This document shows, one piece after another, positions 5,638 through 6,388 of a DNA stretch of 6,388 nucleotides (positions are counted from its first letter, which is position 1; every line of letters begins with the position of its first letter). The notes beneath the pieces were generated by a model, which was not told the DNA's origin, searched no databases, and saw nothing but the letters and a program-made list of their open reading frames with translations. Made by a program: the position numbers and the translations under genes. The DNA is from Deltaproteobacteria bacterium. Lineage in GTDB: Bacteria > Desulfobacterota > Deferrisomatia > Deferrisomatales > Deferrisomataceae. The stretch lies in contig JAADGT010000025.1 of NCBI GenBank assembly GCA_013152215.1, positions 1 to 6,388 of the forward strand. Direction: 5' to 3'.

Positions 5638-6345
5638 GTGGCACTGGTGGAACTGACCGCGGTCGAGAAGGTGTACCGGCTCGGCGAGACCCGGGTCCAC
5701 GCCCTGCGTGGGGTGGACCTGGCGGTGGACACCGGCGAGTTCGTGGCCGTGTGGGGCCCCTCGGGCAGCGGCAAGACGAGTTTGCTCAACCTGATCGGCG
5801 TCATCGACGAGCCCACGGCCGGCACGGTGAAGGTGGGCGGTTCGGACGTGGCCGGGCTGTCCGAGAACGAGAAGGCCGATCTGCGCAACCGCCACATCGG
5901 GTTCATCTTCCAGAACTTCAACCTGGTCCCCGTGCTCTCGGCCCTCGAGAACGTGATGCTCCCCCTGCAGATTCGGGGGGAGCCTGCCAAGCGGGTGAGG
6001 GAGAAGGCCCTCCACCGCCTCGAGCAGGTAGGGCTGGCGGAGTTCGTGCGCCACCGGCCCGACAAGATGAGCGGTGGCCAACGCCAGCGGGTCGCGATCG
6101 CCCGGGCCCTGGTGACCGATCCGCAGATCGTGATCGCGGACGAGCCCACGGCCAACCTGGACTCGGAGACCAGCCACCGGATCATCGAGCTGATGCGCCG
6201 GCTCAACGACGAGCAGGGGACCACCTTCATCTTCTCCACCCACGACCCCCGGCTGCTCGACCAGGTCAAGCGCCTGATCCGCCTTGAGGACGGTCGGATC
6301 GTGGGGGAGGAGAACCGAACCGAGGGAAAGGGGGTACCGTCATGA
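5638..6345 (+). CDS. ABC transporter ATP-binding protein, LolD/MacB/FtsE class
   Basis: A 235-residue ATPase, complete by family length. It shows Walker A GPSGSGKT (40-47), Q-loop Gln92 in IFQNFNLVPVLSALENVMLPL (89-110, the class-typical segment that contacts the permease), signature MSGGQ (144-148), Walker B IVIADEP (164-170) with catalytic Glu169, a D-loop NLDS, and switch His202 in FSTHDPR. This class powers mechanotransmission rather than transport through the bilayer: release of lipoproteins from the inner membrane (LolCDE), efflux (MacAB) or cell-wall hydrolase control (FtsEX). The neighbours in view do not tell which. Start codon GTG has a good ribosome binding site. It overlaps the next gene by 4 bases (ATGA), so an exporter operon is likely, with the permease beyond the window. 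Confidence 0.93.
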   Translation: MALVELTAVEKVYRLGETRVHALRGVDLAVDTGEFVAVWGPSGSGKTSLLNLIGVIDEPTAGTVKVGGSDVAGLSENEKADLRNRHIGFIFQNFNLVPVLSALENVMLPLQIRGEPAKRVREKALHRLEQVGLAEFVRHRPDKMSGGQRQRVAIARALVTDPQIVIADEPTANLDSETSHRIIELMRRLNDEQGTTFIFSTHDPRLLDQVKRLIRLEDGRIVGEENRTEGKGVPS

Positions 6346-6388
6346 ATCGAAGACCCGCTGTGTGGGCCGCGGCTGCGGCCCTGGTGCT
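6342..6388 (+). CDS. Start of an exported or membrane protein (cut by window edge)
   Basis: The ATG at 6342 overlaps the ATPase stop as ATGA, and a purine-rich AAAGGGGG lies about 8 bases ahead. The 15 complete codons read MNRRPAVWAAAAALV: two arginines and then a hydrophobic run, as in a Sec signal peptide or first membrane helix. From context it could be a periplasmic or outer-membrane lipoprotein-sorting protein or a permease, but too little is visible to name it. Confidence 0.65.
   Translation, partial: MNRRPAVWAAAAALV

Noticed and set aside
4768..6269. Long minus-strand open frames opposite the hydrolase and ABC ATPase
   Set aside because: No domain or motif is recognisable, and they cross the intergenic repeats. 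They are shadows of the plus-strand genes.

Overview
This is a high-GC bacterial window (three 60-base blocks counted by hand inside genes gave 65-75% G+C; the small SEC-C gene gave about 52%). Two signs point to a Gram-negative organism: a periplasmic lytic-transglycosylase-type protein at the left edge and a LolD/MacB-type ABC ATPase at the right. The two-component architectures, valine-type acyl-CoA chemistry and heptad-repeat intergenic DNA remind me of deltaproteobacterial (Desulfobacterota-like) genomes. That placement is an impression; no marker gene is present.

Left block (minus strand, 3926 down to 1): five closely packed genes that look like one transcription unit. In transcription order they are a HAD-family phosphatase, a 61-residue double SEC-C metal-binding protein, a soluble histidine kinase with its own N-terminal receiver (REC-PAS-HisKA-HATPase), a response regulator with a C-terminal GGDEF-type domain (signature GGDDF), and the start of a secreted protein that looks like a lytic transglycosylase. 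The kinase and regulator overlap by 4 bases (ATGA), and the regulator and the secreted protein overlap by 17. The kinase and regulator are the likely signalling pair. The others may be co-transcribed cargo or may be functionally linked.

Central spacer (3927-4459, 533 bases): no convincing gene. It holds three short-period repeat structures: five GACCGNN heptads, a 152-base imperfect inverted repeat built on a 7-base period with perfect 11-base ends, and a second inverted repeat built on an 8-base period. This is the least explained DNA in the window.

Right block (plus strand, 4460 to the end): a 3-hydroxyisobutyryl-CoA hydrolase-like enzyme with its catalytic Glu and Asp intact, then a 113-base gap carrying a second five-unit GACCGNN array. 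After the gap comes an ABC transporter ATPase of the LolD/MacB/FtsE class, overlapping by 4 bases (ATGA) the start of an exported or membrane protein cut by the window edge. The ATPase and that partial gene look like the start of an exporter or lipoprotein-handling operon.

I see no tRNA, rRNA, CRISPR array, transposase or convincing intrinsic terminator. Nothing here clearly amounts to a new defence or biosynthetic system. The best candidates for follow-up are the repeat structures and the cysteine-rich features of the signalling operon.
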